Positions 14,726 to 23,088 are shown, counted from the first letter of the stretch. The stretch: 64,000 bases of DNA from an uncultured Persicobacter sp. (GCA_947498325.1 CANMKE010000010.1:62001-126000), one strand, 5' to 3'. Program-made: numbers and translations. The notes: generated by a model from the sequence alone, not told the origin.

Positions 14726-15552
14726 GTTATACCCGCCTCAACCTTCAACTCCTTCAGCTGTTTGAAATTCACCCCCAAGCTCTTCGCCAGTGTGCGGGTG
14801 TCATTCACGCCTTCTTCCCACATCGCTTTCAACTGACTGGCCTTATTCACGGCAAACCCAATCTTTTGCTGAGAGGCTGTTTTCTGCCTTATCGGCTTGG
14901 GCTTGATTGGGACTACTTGGGTCGTATCTTGCAGATCCGCTTCAATGTGTTGCGCCTTTACCGTTGCCGTTGTTGTAGGTAACTCTTGTTGTTCCACCAT
15001 CAAGTAGGCAACGCAACAAGACAAGAAGAACAACAACACCGAAAAGGCTTGAAACGTTGTTTGCCGTTGCTCAGCCTTGTTTTTAGCTTCTTGCCGAGTC
15101 TCCTTGAACGCCTTTTGTTTGTTATCCAATGACCGTTGTTGTTCATCAGCCAAAGCCAACAAATCAGAGCGCAACACTTTTGTCCTTGCCTTGCTTGCGT
15201 CATGGCGGGTACTGCGAAGATCCTCCTCAAGTATCGCAATTTGCTTCCGGTAATCTTGTGTGATAACATCCAACGGATGATGCTGAACGATGCTTACTCC
15301 CTTGATGTCCGCATACACACAACAGGCAACCAACACACCCGCCACCAGCACACTTACATTCAAACTATTGGATTCTTTGAAATGCTGTATGGCAATTACA
15401 ATATAAAAATGTGCGCAAATGGAAAGCACCAATGCTAAACCATAAGCCCATTGAGTAGGCAGCATTTGACAGGTGTATTGGCCTGCCGTGTAGGCATTGT
15501 AAAGGACAGAAACCAATACAATGAGGTAGTGGGGAATGTGTTTAACTTTCAT
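14722..15552 (-). CDS. Four-span membrane protein with coiled coil and C-terminal HTH-like tail (276 aa)
   Basis: The start is ATG at 15552 (MKVKHIPHYLIVLVSVLYNA); the upstream extension overlaps the preceding gene. Four hydrophobic segments are visible at ~8-25, ~34-55, ~62-80 and ~175-195. Between spans 3 and 4 is a charged coiled coil (EEDLRSTRHDASKARTKVL). The C-terminal ~45 residues (KASQLKAMWEEGVNDTRTLA, KSLGVNFKQLKEL) look like a helix-turn-helix. A membrane protein with a DNA-binding-like tail is unusual for a phage early operon. Function unknown. Confidence 0.6.
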   Translation of the reverse strand: MKVKHIPHYLIVLVSVLYNAYTAGQYTCQMLPTQWAYGLALVLSICAHFYIVIAIQHFKESNSLNVSVLVAGVLVACCVYADIKGVSIVQHHPLDVITQDYRKQIAILEEDLRSTRHDASKARTKVLRSDLLALADEQQRSLDNKQKAFKETRQEAKNKAEQRQTTFQAFSVLLFFLSCCVAYLMVEQQELPTTTATVKAQHIEADLQDTTQVVPIKPKPIRQKTASQQKIGFAVNKASQLKAMWEEGVNDTRTLAKSLGVNFKQLKELKVEAGIT

Positions 15553-15769
15553 TTTTATGCTCCATGTAATTATCAAAAAAATCAACTGCCTGCTTAGCAT
15601 TTTCAGCAATCACATAATACCATCCAAATGCCAGTGCAACCACTGTTCCTTTCACCTGTTTTTTCGGAAACTTTACTTTTTCAATTTTGCAAACTGCCTT
15701 TGCATTCGAGAAGAGGACAGGTCTTATCTCTTCTGATTTTTCGCTTGGGGTGATTCTAAAAGTTTTCAT
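15542..15769 (-). CDS. Hypothetical phage early protein (75 aa)
   Basis: A small basic protein (MKTFRITPSEKSEEIRPVLF) with a hydrophobic centre (GTVVALAFGWYYVIAENAKQ). It overlaps the following gene by 11 bp and its start overlaps the stop of a 29-aa upstream reading frame (ATGA). No family recognised. Confidence 0.55.
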   Translation of the reverse strand: MKTFRITPSEKSEEIRPVLFSNAKAVCKIEKVKFPKKQVKGTVVALAFGWYYVIAENAKQAVDFFDNYMEHKNES

Positions 15770-15855
15770 CGCATTATATTTGGTGTGTTGTTATTGTCAA
15801 TCAGCCAAATGAAAAATAATACCATGGCTATGAGTAAAAAACCGTTCAATAACAT
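15766..15855 (-). CDS. 29-aa single-span membrane microprotein
   Basis: ATG at 15855 encodes MLLNGFLLIAMVLFFIWLID followed by NNNTPNIMR and a stop that overlaps the next start as ATGA. Almost the whole peptide is one membrane span. It overlaps the upstream coiled-coil gene by 10 bp. Coupling at both ends is the main support; too short for family recognition. Confidence 0.45.
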   Translation of the reverse strand: MLLNGFLLIAMVLFFIWLIDNNNTPNIMR

Positions 15856-16013
15856 GTTGATTTTACTTTAGTTAAAAGTTTATTCAACCTACGCTCCAAC
15901 TTACCCTTCTTCCCCCTCAAATCTCGTAGGTGCCGAATCCCTGAAGTGATATGATTATTCACCCTCTTCAGCTCTGATTCTATCGTTTGGATTTCAGAAG
16001 AGATCTTTTTCAT
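15846..16013 (-). CDS. Small coiled-coil protein (55 aa)
   Basis: ATG at 16013 gives MKKISSEIQTIESELKRVNN, then a strongly basic helix (IRHLRDLRGKKGKLERRLNK). The heptad pattern and charge suggest a coiled coil, possibly DNA-contacting. It overlaps the preceding 74-aa gene by 20 bp and the next microprotein gene by 10 bp, keeping the tight packing of this segment. Function unknown. Confidence 0.5.
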   Translation of the reverse strand: MKKISSEIQTIESELKRVNNHITSGIRHLRDLRGKKGKLERRLNKLLTKVKSTCY

Positions 16014-16218
16014 GTGCAATGTGAAGTTTCATGACCTCATCTTGTAGCTTGAGCTTAGCATCATAAAGATCTCTCAATTGTTTCGTTAGAAGCGGTATTC
16101 TTTGCTTCATCTTAGCCAAATGCTTGTTGATATCTCGGATATGTTCCGTAATACCTTGGTGCTCGAACAGTAGCTGTTCTTTGGTTTTTGCTTTCATAAG
16201 AGGTGAGTTAAGGGACAC
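15994..16218 (-). CDS. Small helical/coiled-coil protein (74 aa)
   Basis: It is almost entirely heptad-like (EHIRDINKHLAKMKQRIPLL, TKQLRDLYDAKLKLQDEVMK). The start may be 16218 or the internal ATG at 16197 (MKAKTKEQLL). It neighbours another coiled-coil gene of opposite overall pattern, and the two products could pair. The family is not recognised. Confidence 0.5.
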   Translation of the reverse strand: MSLNSPLMKAKTKEQLLFEHQGITEHIRDINKHLAKMKQRIPLLTKQLRDLYDAKLKLQDEVMKLHIAHEKDLF

Positions 16219-16251
16219 CAGAGCGGTGCCCCATGGTGGAATGGTTAAAAA

Positions 16252-16902
16252 TTACATGGATGCAAAGCTGAGGTTGATCGGCTCCATTTTTTTAGTCAAT
16301 GGATTCAATTTAAAGCCCCTAACATAAAGCGCTGAGCCTGTCACGTAGGAAGCCTGATCCAATTCATCCAACGCCTTGCTGAATTCAGTATCATTCACCT
16401 CAGCTTCTTTTTTGCGAAGCTTCTGCACCAACATTGGATCATAATCACCTTGCTTGTTCTTCATTAGCAACTCATTGAGCAAGTCGTAAAGTAACTTATT
16501 ACGAGATCTAAATTTGGTTTCAAAGAATTGCTTTAATCGCTCAATGGCTACTATAGCCGTTTCGTTAAAGCCTTTTTTATCACTGCTTTCGATCACAAGC
16601 TTGCAAGAACCATCCTCCGAATGAATACTGAATTGCTTTTGCTCCTTTTCCTTCATTCCTCTGATTTCAAAGTTTTTAGCGTGAAGGATGCGACCTTGCT
16701 CAATAGCTTCCTTTTTCAGTTCGGTTAACAGGCCATTGATCATCGTCATTCGCTCCACCATCCCAAACACAAAATCATCCTTTTCTTTCTGATACTGGCG
16801 ACGCTTTTTCATATCCGCCTTGCCTTCCTCTTTTTTTCGGGCTGCCAAATATGCTTCCAACTCTTGGGTGGTTAATTGGTTGATGTCTTTTTGAATTTCC
16901 AT
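16252..16902 (-). CDS. DUF3164-like phage protein (216 aa)
   Basis: The N-terminus (INQLTTQELEAYLAARKKEE) with a basic helical stretch, a middle block (FNETAIVAIERLKQFFETKF) and the end (SALYVRGFKLNPLTKKMEPI) follow the layout of DUF3164 proteins, which are common in Mu-like prophages beside transposition genes. The biochemical role of DUF3164 is unknown. The motif DINQLT..xLE also opens the middle of the neighbouring 204-aa protein. It is separated from the next upstream gene by 1 bp. Confidence 0.6.
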   Translation of the reverse strand: MEIQKDINQLTTQELEAYLAARKKEEGKADMKKRRQYQKEKDDFVFGMVERMTMINGLLTELKKEAIEQGRILHAKNFEIRGMKEKEQKQFSIHSEDGSCKLVIESSDKKGFNETAIVAIERLKQFFETKFRSRNKLLYDLLNELLMKNKQGDYDPMLVQKLRKKEAEVNDTEFSKALDELDQASYVTGSALYVRGFKLNPLTKKMEPINLSFASM

Positions 16903-16903
16903 T

Positions 16904-17053
16904 TTACTTTGCTTTTAAATCGTTAAGAACTTGTTTGAATTGATTGACTTTTTGGGTATAAAAGTCTTTTGATGCTTCAGATCGTGCACGATTAGCACAA
17001 TTTTGATACTTGTAGATCTCGTTTTGGATGATGGTGGTTGAATTTGCATTCAT
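16904..17053 (-). CDS. Small hypothetical protein (49 aa)
   Basis: ATG at 17053 gives MNANSTTIIQNEIYKYQNCA and ends QFKQVLNDLKAK, a soluble helical peptide. The stop lies 1 bp before the start of the DUF3164-like gene, so the two are probably co-translated. It fills the whole gap between its neighbours. No family recognised. Confidence 0.5.
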   Translation of the reverse strand: MNANSTTIIQNEIYKYQNCANRARSEASKDFYTQKVNQFKQVLNDLKAK

Positions 17054-17076
17054 TTTAAAAAGTATTTAGAGGGTGT

Positions 17077-17691
17077 TTAAAATCTTGTATTTGCCTTAAA
17101 AGTGTCATCAAAAGAAGTCTTCACTTTCTGCTCTGCTATGCTGACCAACTTCTGATATACCCAGCTTGGAGTGGGGTCGTTAAAGATATTGCCGTACTTG
17201 TATCGTTTGCCCTCATCCTCTCCATCCTTGCGCACTGTCTGACTTTCAAACCACTGCTTTGCTGATACGTGAGGATTTTCCTTCTTCATGGAATTGAAAA
17301 TCTTCCAAAGCTTACGACGCATATTGTTTTTGCTTTCTCGATGGGGAGCAAGCAACTCCAGTAGCGTTTGTTCGACTTGCAAAAGTTCTTCGGCTGTGCA
17401 CGCCCTTAATGACGCCTGCCCTGAAACCGTAACGACAACCACATCCTTTGTCATACCACTTTCGGCCTCAGCTTCTTTTGCTAATCGGTGAATGATGCCG
17501 TATTTGCTATTCCTTAACTCAGTGATGCGCCCCGCTTGGTAAGCTCGAAATCGCTCCAGTTGTTTTTCAGTCAATTGGTTGATGTCCTCTTCTCCGAGTA
17601 CATTTATGATCCACCCTTCTTTATCTTGTGGTTCCCCCAAGAGCACCTCAAGATCTTTGAAATGCTCCTCTATGATTTGAATGGTTTCCAT
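17077..17691 (-). CDS. Hypothetical phage early protein (204 aa), possible GemA-region product
   Basis: A soluble helical protein. It carries EEDINQLTEKQLERFRAYQA (~35-55), which echoes the DINQLT motif of the DUF3164-like neighbour, then VTVSGQASLRACTAEELLQV (~88-107). The latter is faintly like the Mu gp16/GemA pattern in which Ser/Cys is followed by a T..EL helix. GemA modulates host gene expression in Mu. The resemblance is weak and I do not claim it. The gene overlaps the next upstream one by 1 bp. Confidence 0.55.
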   Translation of the reverse strand: METIQIIEEHFKDLEVLLGEPQDKEGWIINVLGEEDINQLTEKQLERFRAYQAGRITELRNSKYGIIHRLAKEAEAESGMTKDVVVVTVSGQASLRACTAEELLQVEQTLLELLAPHRESKNNMRRKLWKIFNSMKKENPHVSAKQWFESQTVRKDGEDEGKRYKYGNIFNDPTPSWVYQKLVSIAEQKVKTSFDDTFKANTRF

Positions 17692-18098
17692 TAGTAGTCG
17701 ATGTTATATTTGTCCTGCAAAAAACTCTGCAAATCTCTGATTCTGATATCATTGGTTTCGATATCATTTTGCATCCAACGCTTAAAGTGACTGCCTGTAT
17801 GCTCCATGCCAAAAAATCTACAATCCTCTTGAAACAACTCCAGCATAGGCATCCATGCATTGAGCTTGAACCATTGCCAGTAGCCGAATGAAGGCTCATA
17901 TAAAATCTCCTCCCTGTCAAAAATAGCGTATGGCTTTTGCTCGTATTTGTCTATCAACTGGCATCCTGTTTCCAGTATGATGTGACATAGTTCCAATTCG
18001 CTCAGTTCGGTCTTCTCCACCACACGATCACATGCTTTGTGATACTTCTCCAACACTTGCCGAACATGACTTTTAGGTTTGATATTCCCTGTATTCAT
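17691..18098 (-). CDS. Hypothetical phage early protein (135 aa)
   Basis: An acidic and aromatic-rich protein (MNTGNIKPKSHVRQVLEKYH, then GYWQWFKLNAWMPMLELF). Helices dominate. Its stop overlaps the next start by one base. It lies directly downstream of the RecA-like ATPase gene, so a replication or recombination accessory role is possible. No motif supports it. Confidence 0.55.
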   Translation of the reverse strand: MNTGNIKPKSHVRQVLEKYHKACDRVVEKTELSELELCHIILETGCQLIDKYEQKPYAIFDREEILYEPSFGYWQWFKLNAWMPMLELFQEDCRFFGMEHTGSHFKRWMQNDIETNDIRIRDLQSFLQDKYNIDY

Positions 18099-18137
18099 AT
18101 GCTTTAAGTTTAGGTTTTTCGAAACGTTTGAGATATA

Positions 18138-18890
18138 CTAAGCGATTTCCTTAGTCATATCCATCAAGGAGCAGAGGTGTTCCGCTTCCTCTTCCTCTAT
18201 ATTGCCGTCAACAACTTGCTCCGTAAGCCACTTCTTGGCCTTGTCCATCCATTTGAAATCTTGACCGACGCCCCAATATTTGGCAGCGCCTTCAGGCCAA
18301 ATCACATATTCCGCATCGGGTGAACCACCGTGCCGACTCACTATAAAAGCCTTGTAGCCTTCGACCCTGATTTTCATATCAGCATCGTATCTCACAAATT
18401 TGGCAGCTCTTCCCTCTGGGTGTTTTCCCTCCGCATGGCTCACAAATACGAACAGGTGATTAGGAAACTCCTCTTTTAAAGAGATGTACTCTCGCTTGGT
18501 CAATCCTAAATACTGATAGGAATCGATAAAAATAATTCGAGGGGTTTTGGACGATTTGAGTGCATTCCTAAATTCAGCCTCATTTTTCCATTGAGGGAAC
18601 CTAATGTTAGTAGCTACATCTTGCATATTCGAACCCCTAACCGCCCGAACAAAACTTGTTTTTAGCTTTTCCTCTAAAGACCAATATGCAACTTTCTTTA
18701 GCATTGCTAATTGTCTCGCCAGCCCCAAACAATAACGGGTCTTGCCATTGCCTGAATTCCCCCACACAATCCAAGTACCTCTTAATTCGATAGTTTCACC
18801 ATAAATCTCAGCGGATTTAGCATCATTCAGGGGTTCATCGTACTTGGATTTGATAGCTATTACCCCATGATGTTTTAATACTTTACTCAT
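18138..18890 (-). CDS. RecA-like P-loop ATPase (phage recombinase/helicase-type)
   Basis: This 250-aa protein has Walker A GNSGNGKT at 44-51, a Walker B-like RIIFIDSYQYL near residue 118 and a following strand ending VSHAEGK that fits a sensor position. The fold order resembles RecA/Sak4-type ATPases that load on single-stranded DNA or drive strand annealing. It follows MuB in the early operon, so it probably helps phage replication or recombination. The acidic tail (IEEEEAEHL) could bind a partner. Confidence 0.7.
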   Translation of the reverse strand: MSKVLKHHGVIAIKSKYDEPLNDAKSAEIYGETIELRGTWIVWGNSGNGKTRYCLGLARQLAMLKKVAYWSLEEKLKTSFVRAVRGSNMQDVATNIRFPQWKNEAEFRNALKSSKTPRIIFIDSYQYLGLTKREYISLKEEFPNHLFVFVSHAEGKHPEGRAAKFVRYDADMKIRVEGYKAFIVSRHGGSPDAEYVIWPEGAAKYWGVGQDFKWMDKAKKWLTEQVVDGNIEEEEAEHLCSLMDMTKEIA

Positions 18891-18921
18891 TTGGTTAGTT
18901 GGGTTGATTTTAAAAAAATAA

Positions 18922-19791
18922 TTAACTCGCCCGCTCTGCTTCTTCCTTGATTACCTTCTTGCGATATGCCTTTACATTGTCCTTCACCTTCCTGATATCT
19001 CCTTCACAGTTTTCTATCGTAGTCTTAATCTTTTCAGTATCATCCATATTGTTGGCCATACAGATGGTTTTCAGTTCCTTTTTAGTCGCAGGAGCAAGCT
19101 CAACGAATGTGCGACCAATACGGCTATAGATCTCTTTATATCCCTTTCGATCCAGTCGCAGACCTTTATCAATGCGCTTCATTAGGTGAGAGGTAGCAGA
19201 GAGAACAATACCACATTCGTTTTCAAGCTCATTATAAAAGGTGATAAAAAAGCTGAACACTTGATCTGATAGTTTATCCGACTCATCGAACATCAGTAGT
19301 GGATTCGGTTTTTTCTTCAGCTCGGCGGTTACACGCCAAACCATCGCTGGCATTGATAAACCAGAACTGTCAACCCCAATGACCCGAAGAATCTCCTGCA
19401 AAAAGTCTTTTCGATTCCAGTATTCACGGCAGGAGATCAAATAAGCATTGTCGTTCTCTTTTTCGTACATCTTCAAAGCGTGTGTCTTCCCCAGTCCTGC
19501 CATGCCAATGATCGCATGTACTGTACTATCCTCTTGGCTATGTCTTAAAAGCTTATTCATCTTTTTAAAAGGAGTCGTCTCAACGGTTACCCATTCCATA
19601 GGCATGCCGATCTGCATAGCGACTTTCCGCCACATCCCATCTGTAATATTATCCCATTTGCCTTTGGACATATTAGAGAGAGTGGAAACCCCAGCACCCT
19701 TTATGCGCTCGGTTGCTTTATTTTGACTCCCTACTTGCTCGTAGAAAGCCTTTAAGTTGTTTGCGATTTTTTCTTTTTCTACATTTGTCAT
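18922..19791 (-). CDS. MuB-type transposition ATPase (target-DNA activator)
   Basis: This 289-aa protein has an N-terminal helix-turn-helix (~25-60, NKATERIKGAGVSTLSNMSK) and an AAA+ core with Walker A GMAGLGKT at 96-103 and Walker B LLMFDES around 165-171. The AAA sensor region follows (GIVLSATSHLMKRID). The layout HTH-AAA is that of Mu B, which binds target DNA, stimulates the transposase and gives target immunity. Placement immediately after the transposase gene confirms it. Confidence 0.85.
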   Translation of the reverse strand: MTNVEKEKIANNLKAFYEQVGSQNKATERIKGAGVSTLSNMSKGKWDNITDGMWRKVAMQIGMPMEWVTVETTPFKKMNKLLRHSQEDSTVHAIIGMAGLGKTHALKMYEKENDNAYLISCREYWNRKDFLQEILRVIGVDSSGLSMPAMVWRVTAELKKKPNPLLMFDESDKLSDQVFSFFITFYNELENECGIVLSATSHLMKRIDKGLRLDRKGYKEIYSRIGRTFVELAPATKKELKTICMANNMDDTEKIKTTIENCEGDIRKVKDNVKAYRKKVIKEEAERAS

Positions 19792-19856
19792 ATCGATAGC
19801 GTTATATTTGTATTTGACATTTTGCCCAATGTCATTTTCAATTAAGAATTAAGACA

Positions 19857-21872
19857 TTAATTCAACATGTCGAACAGTGACTGTTCTTCATCTTCGAGAA
19901 CCGTCATATTTGATTGAGCCTTGGTTACTTCACCCATTGAGGAAGCCGAGGCTTTCTTTTTCTTCTTTTGCTTGGCTTTGGAAGACTCAACCCCCAAAAT
20001 GCGTGGCTCATTCATACCATAATCCTCCGCAGACATTCCGTGCTCTGCCTGAATGGACAACATCGTATCTCGCTTAGCAATTCGGCTCAACTCAATCTTC
20101 GCTTTCATATCCTGATAGAATTGCATCTCTCCATCTTCCTGCTCTTGAATTGCTCGGTGAATCTCTGGCTTATATTCCGCATCGGCCACGAAGGTCAAAC
20201 CCAAAGCACCTTTAGTATATAGCTTGATGATTTCTCGATTGTCGGGATCGTACTTGATGAAAAATTTGCGCCCCACGTGCTTGTCCAAAAAATCCTGCGA
20301 TGGCAAACCATCCTCATCAAAGACCACATAAGTGTAATCCACCGTCTTGTCCGTAAAAGTCAAACCGTAAGCACGCATGGTTACTGGCTTGTCTCGAAGT
20401 ATCCAGAACATGTCCACCTGATCCCAAATATTCAATGGCTTTGCTTTTTCATTCTTCGAACTCATGTACATCTGATTCCGAGGAATGCCCGTATTAGGGT
20501 GGGGTGCATTGTTCCATTCCTCACGCCTTTGCTTATAGACCTTTTTCACTTCCTCCAGACTAAGCAGGTTCGCCCTGTTGGCTTGAATGAATTCATGATT
20601 GGCCTTGGACTCGTCACGCTTGGTGTCGATGTTCTGTCCAGTGAAAAACCAATCTTGTTTCAGGAACTGCGCTTGAAACCGACCAAAAGCACTTTCAATC
20701 GTCTTTGACTTACCATTATAAGGAGCCGTTCTGATACTCAGTCGGGCAATCTTCCCCATGAATTCACCAGCTTCCAACTTCTTATGACCACCCTGATTGT
20801 CCGCTCTCACTTCATAAGGCCGATGACCAGAAACCTGAGACGCCATCTTGAAGGCATTGAATTGCGCTATATAATCCTCAGACTTAGAGATGTGATAACC
20901 CAACAACACTTCAGAATAAGCATCCATCACCTCATAGACCATGCAGGTTCTTGTCTTACCCTGCTCATCCATATAGTAGTAGTTCATCTTCGTTCCATCT
21001 GCATACCAGAGCGCATCACGCACCGAAGGCAATTTGGTGGAATGCTGATAGCTTCGGCGTTCCTTCGTCTTCAACTCCCCATAGCGGAAGCCTTCCCACA
21101 GCGCCACAATCTCAGGGTCATTGATGAAGTTCCTCACCGTCTTTTCCTCCTTGACTTTCGTCCATCCTTCTTGTTCCGCCTTGGCATTATACTCTGCCCA
21201 AAGTCGAGTGATTGAAGGACACTTACGAACCCGATCACTCCAGCGAGCCAATAACCAGTGCTTAGCCGTTTCGGTCAGTTTCTGCGAATTCACATTACAA
21301 AAGCCCTTATGAATAAGACTCTCATAGCCCGTCTTCTTATAGGTATTGTATTTCTCACGGAATCGACGCACATTCTTGGTCTTGATCGAATTCGGCCAAA
21401 TCGCCTTTGGCAAAACCGCCACCGCATCCATTGCCTCTTCCCAAGCATTCGACTTACCACCAAGCGCTGCCCGTCTTCCCATCCGCTTCACCACATATTC
21501 CCCAACCGCATTGAAGATGCAAGCTTGGTTGATGTAATCAATGATGGTATCCTCAGGCAAGTTCTTGCCATTGTCCATCACATAAGACTTAAAGAACTGC
21601 TCCGCCTTATGATCCTCAATCAACAAATCCTCAAAGGAATTCTTCATCACCTTCTTTTTCGGATCACCATAGCGAGAAACAATCAATCGCTGGTACTTTA
21701 AAGGAAGGCTGTCGTATTCGACTAAGGCTTTTCTGCCATTGCCACCACGTTGAAGGACTTTGATTTTGTTTCTTCTTCTTAACCCCAAGTAATTATTATA
21801 ACTCAGAATATCGCCCTCACCATAAAGCCAGCCTCCGTGCACGCATAAGGTGTTTTTAAAACTCTCGAACAT
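19857..21872 (-). CDS. MuA-type DDE transposase
   Basis: At 671 aa it is close to Mu A (663). The RNase H-like core has the DDE triad: Asp292 in LWYADGTKMN, Asp358 in VRADNQGG and Glu393 in KTIESAFGRFQ. Residues 1-200 contain helix-turn-helix-like blocks for end and enhancer binding. After the core there is a basic beta-barrel-like segment, and the C-terminus is charged (SKAKQKKKKKASASS) before an acidic end (LEDEEQSLFDML), likely the MuB/ClpX contact region. It catalyses cutting and joining at the prophage ends during integration and replicative transposition. Confidence 0.92.
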   Translation of the reverse strand: MFESFKNTLCVHGGWLYGEGDILSYNNYLGLRRRNKIKVLQRGGNGRKALVEYDSLPLKYQRLIVSRYGDPKKKVMKNSFEDLLIEDHKAEQFFKSYVMDNGKNLPEDTIIDYINQACIFNAVGEYVVKRMGRRAALGGKSNAWEEAMDAVAVLPKAIWPNSIKTKNVRRFREKYNTYKKTGYESLIHKGFCNVNSQKLTETAKHWLLARWSDRVRKCPSITRLWAEYNAKAEQEGWTKVKEEKTVRNFINDPEIVALWEGFRYGELKTKERRSYQHSTKLPSVRDALWYADGTKMNYYYMDEQGKTRTCMVYEVMDAYSEVLLGYHISKSEDYIAQFNAFKMASQVSGHRPYEVRADNQGGHKKLEAGEFMGKIARLSIRTAPYNGKSKTIESAFGRFQAQFLKQDWFFTGQNIDTKRDESKANHEFIQANRANLLSLEEVKKVYKQRREEWNNAPHPNTGIPRNQMYMSSKNEKAKPLNIWDQVDMFWILRDKPVTMRAYGLTFTDKTVDYTYVVFDEDGLPSQDFLDKHVGRKFFIKYDPDNREIIKLYTKGALGLTFVADAEYKPEIHRAIQEQEDGEMQFYQDMKAKIELSRIAKRDTMLSIQAEHGMSAEDYGMNEPRILGVESSKAKQKKKKKASASSMGEVTKAQSNMTVLEDEEQSLFDMLN

Positions 21873-21878
21873 AACCCA

Positions 21879-22079
21879 TTACTTTTTTACCAAAACCAAA
21901 TCTACCTCAATGGACTTTGCTTCCGCCAAGAGTAATTCCTTTAAACGTTGCCTGATCTCTTGATGCAAAACATTATTGTTAGAGTACATCATCGCATTTT
22001 TTACCGTCTGCTCTGTACATCCCTTTTCGCCAGCCACTTGCATCCTAATCCTCTTTCCTACACAAATTGCATTAATCAT
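21879..22079 (-). CDS. Small DNA-binding early protein (66 aa, Ner-like position)
   Basis: The first gene of the early operon, 6 bp before the transposase. A helix-turn-helix-like stretch is present (RIRMQVAGEKGCTEQTVKNA), followed by a charged helix. In Mu the same position is held by ner, a small repressor of early transcription. The sequence is not clearly Ner, so only the position and HTH are claimed. Confidence 0.6.
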   Translation of the reverse strand: MINAICVGKRIRMQVAGEKGCTEQTVKNAMMYSNNNVLHQEIRQRLKELLLAEAKSIEVDLVLVKK

Positions 22080-22117
22080 AACTTAAATTTTAAGAGATAT
22101 ATAAATGTCAAATGCCC

Positions 22118-22125
22118 TATATTTG
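22118..22125 (+). promoter_or_regulatory. Perfect TAnnTTTG -7 element for the repressor gene
   Basis: TATATTTG matches the Bacteroidota -7 consensus exactly, 85 bp before the repressor ATG. A TTTG -33 element at proper spacing is not obvious, so the promoter may need activation. Confidence 0.4.
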
Positions 22126-22157
22126 CTTTGAAATATTAAATTGGTATTTGAATTAAT

Positions 22158-22171
22158 ATTACAATTGTAAT
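22158..22171. promoter_or_regulatory. 14-bp perfect palindrome, candidate repressor operator
   Basis: ATTACAATTGTAAT lies in the 130-bp gap between the divergent repressor and early operon, between the repressor -7 element and its start codon. A dimeric XRE/S24 repressor would be expected to bind such a site to control both directions. Binding is inferred. Confidence 0.5.
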
Positions 22172-22209
22172 TAAAATACTGAACACAACCAAACATTTTA
22201 ACCAAAATA

Positions 22210-22857
22210 ATGAACACTATTCGTGATAGGATAATTGAAATAGCTGAATACAAGGGTCTTAGCAGGCGGCAATTGTGCAAAGAAGTAGGATTGTCGGTTG
22301 GTTTTTTGAATACAGTAAACGAAGTTGGTAGTGGAAAACTGAATAAAATACTGAACACATATAAAGAAGTAAGCCCTGAATGGTTGCTAACTGGAGGCGG
22401 AGAAATGCTTAAAACCAAAAAAACAACAACCGCTCAAATTGAAAATCCAAACCTAAATAGTATCCCTCTCATTCCTGTAGATGCTATAGCTGGGTACGGA
22501 AGTGGTGACCTAATAATTAATGATGCTGATATTGAAAGAAGGTATGTGATTCCTGACTGGACAGAAAAGCATGTTGACTACATGATTAGAGTCTCTGGAA
22601 GTAGTATGTATCCAAAATATAGTAATGGCGATTTAATTGGATGTAGAAGACTGAAAGATGCCGATTTTTTTCAGTGGGGAAAAACCTATGTATTGGACAC
22701 CGAACAAGGGCCAATAATCAAAAGACTATTTAAAAGCGATGTTGACGGATACCTAAAGTGTGTATCAGACAACAAAGAACACTACCCCCCATTTGACATT
22801 CCAATAGCCAGTGTTTACCGTTATTCAGTGGTGGTTGGTGTCTTAAGAAGTGAGTAA
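22210..22857 (+). CDS. Prophage repressor, XRE HTH plus S24 (LexA-like) peptidase domain
   Basis: A 215-aa protein. Residues ~1-60 are an HTH of the cI type (IAEYKGLSRRQLCKEVGLSV). The C-terminal peptidase domain shows the Ala-Gly cleavage site at 94-95 (AIAGYGSG), Ser132 in VSGSSMYPKY and Lys171 in GPIIKRLF, the Ser-Lys dyad of LexA/CI. RecA-bound single-stranded DNA should trigger self-cleavage, so the prophage is probably SOS-inducible. Mu c itself is not S24, which is a difference from Mu. It is divergent from the early operon. Confidence 0.88.
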   Translation: MNTIRDRIIEIAEYKGLSRRQLCKEVGLSVGFLNTVNEVGSGKLNKILNTYKEVSPEWLLTGGGEMLKTKKTTTAQIENPNLNSIPLIPVDAIAGYGSGDLIINDADIERRYVIPDWTEKHVDYMIRVSGSSMYPKYSNGDLIGCRRLKDADFFQWGKTYVLDTEQGPIIKRLFKSDVDGYLKCVSDNKEHYPPFDIPIASVYRYSVVVGVLRSE

Positions 22858-22910
22858 AATGTGCAATCACCCCTAAAAACACACACACTTTTGAGGTAGA
22901 AAAGCAATAA

Positions 22911-22947
22911 AAAGCCCACTGAGCACCAGTGAGGGCTTATTTTTTTG
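22911..22947 (+). terminator. Terminator after the repressor gene
   Basis: AAGCCC...GGGCTT with inner ACTG/CAGT (two bulged bases), followed by a run of 7 T. It ends the repressor transcript before the prophage terminal region. Confidence 0.75.
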
Positions 22948-23052
22948 CTTTTTTACCCTCATTTACCCCCTCCGCTAACGGCAAAAAGCACCGTTTTTCA
23001 TGCTTTTTACTACCAAAAAGCGGGTTTCTAAACGCTCATTTTTGCGCATTTT

Positions 23053-23088
23053 GTACAGGCAAAAGTACAGGCAACTGTATAGGCAAGT
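23053..23088 (+). repeat. Three tandem 12-bp iterons near the prophage end
   Basis: GTACAGGCAAAA, GTACAGGCAACT and GTATAGGCAAGT follow each other without gap; GTAYAGGCAA is common to all. The prophage terminus itself begins TGTATAAGG on the other strand, so the iterons may be inverted relatives of a transposase-binding site. Confidence 0.6.

Noticed and set aside
17077-17691. Assignment of the 204-aa early protein to GemA (Mu gp16)
   Set aside because: Only one short helix resembles the pattern; not enough to name it.
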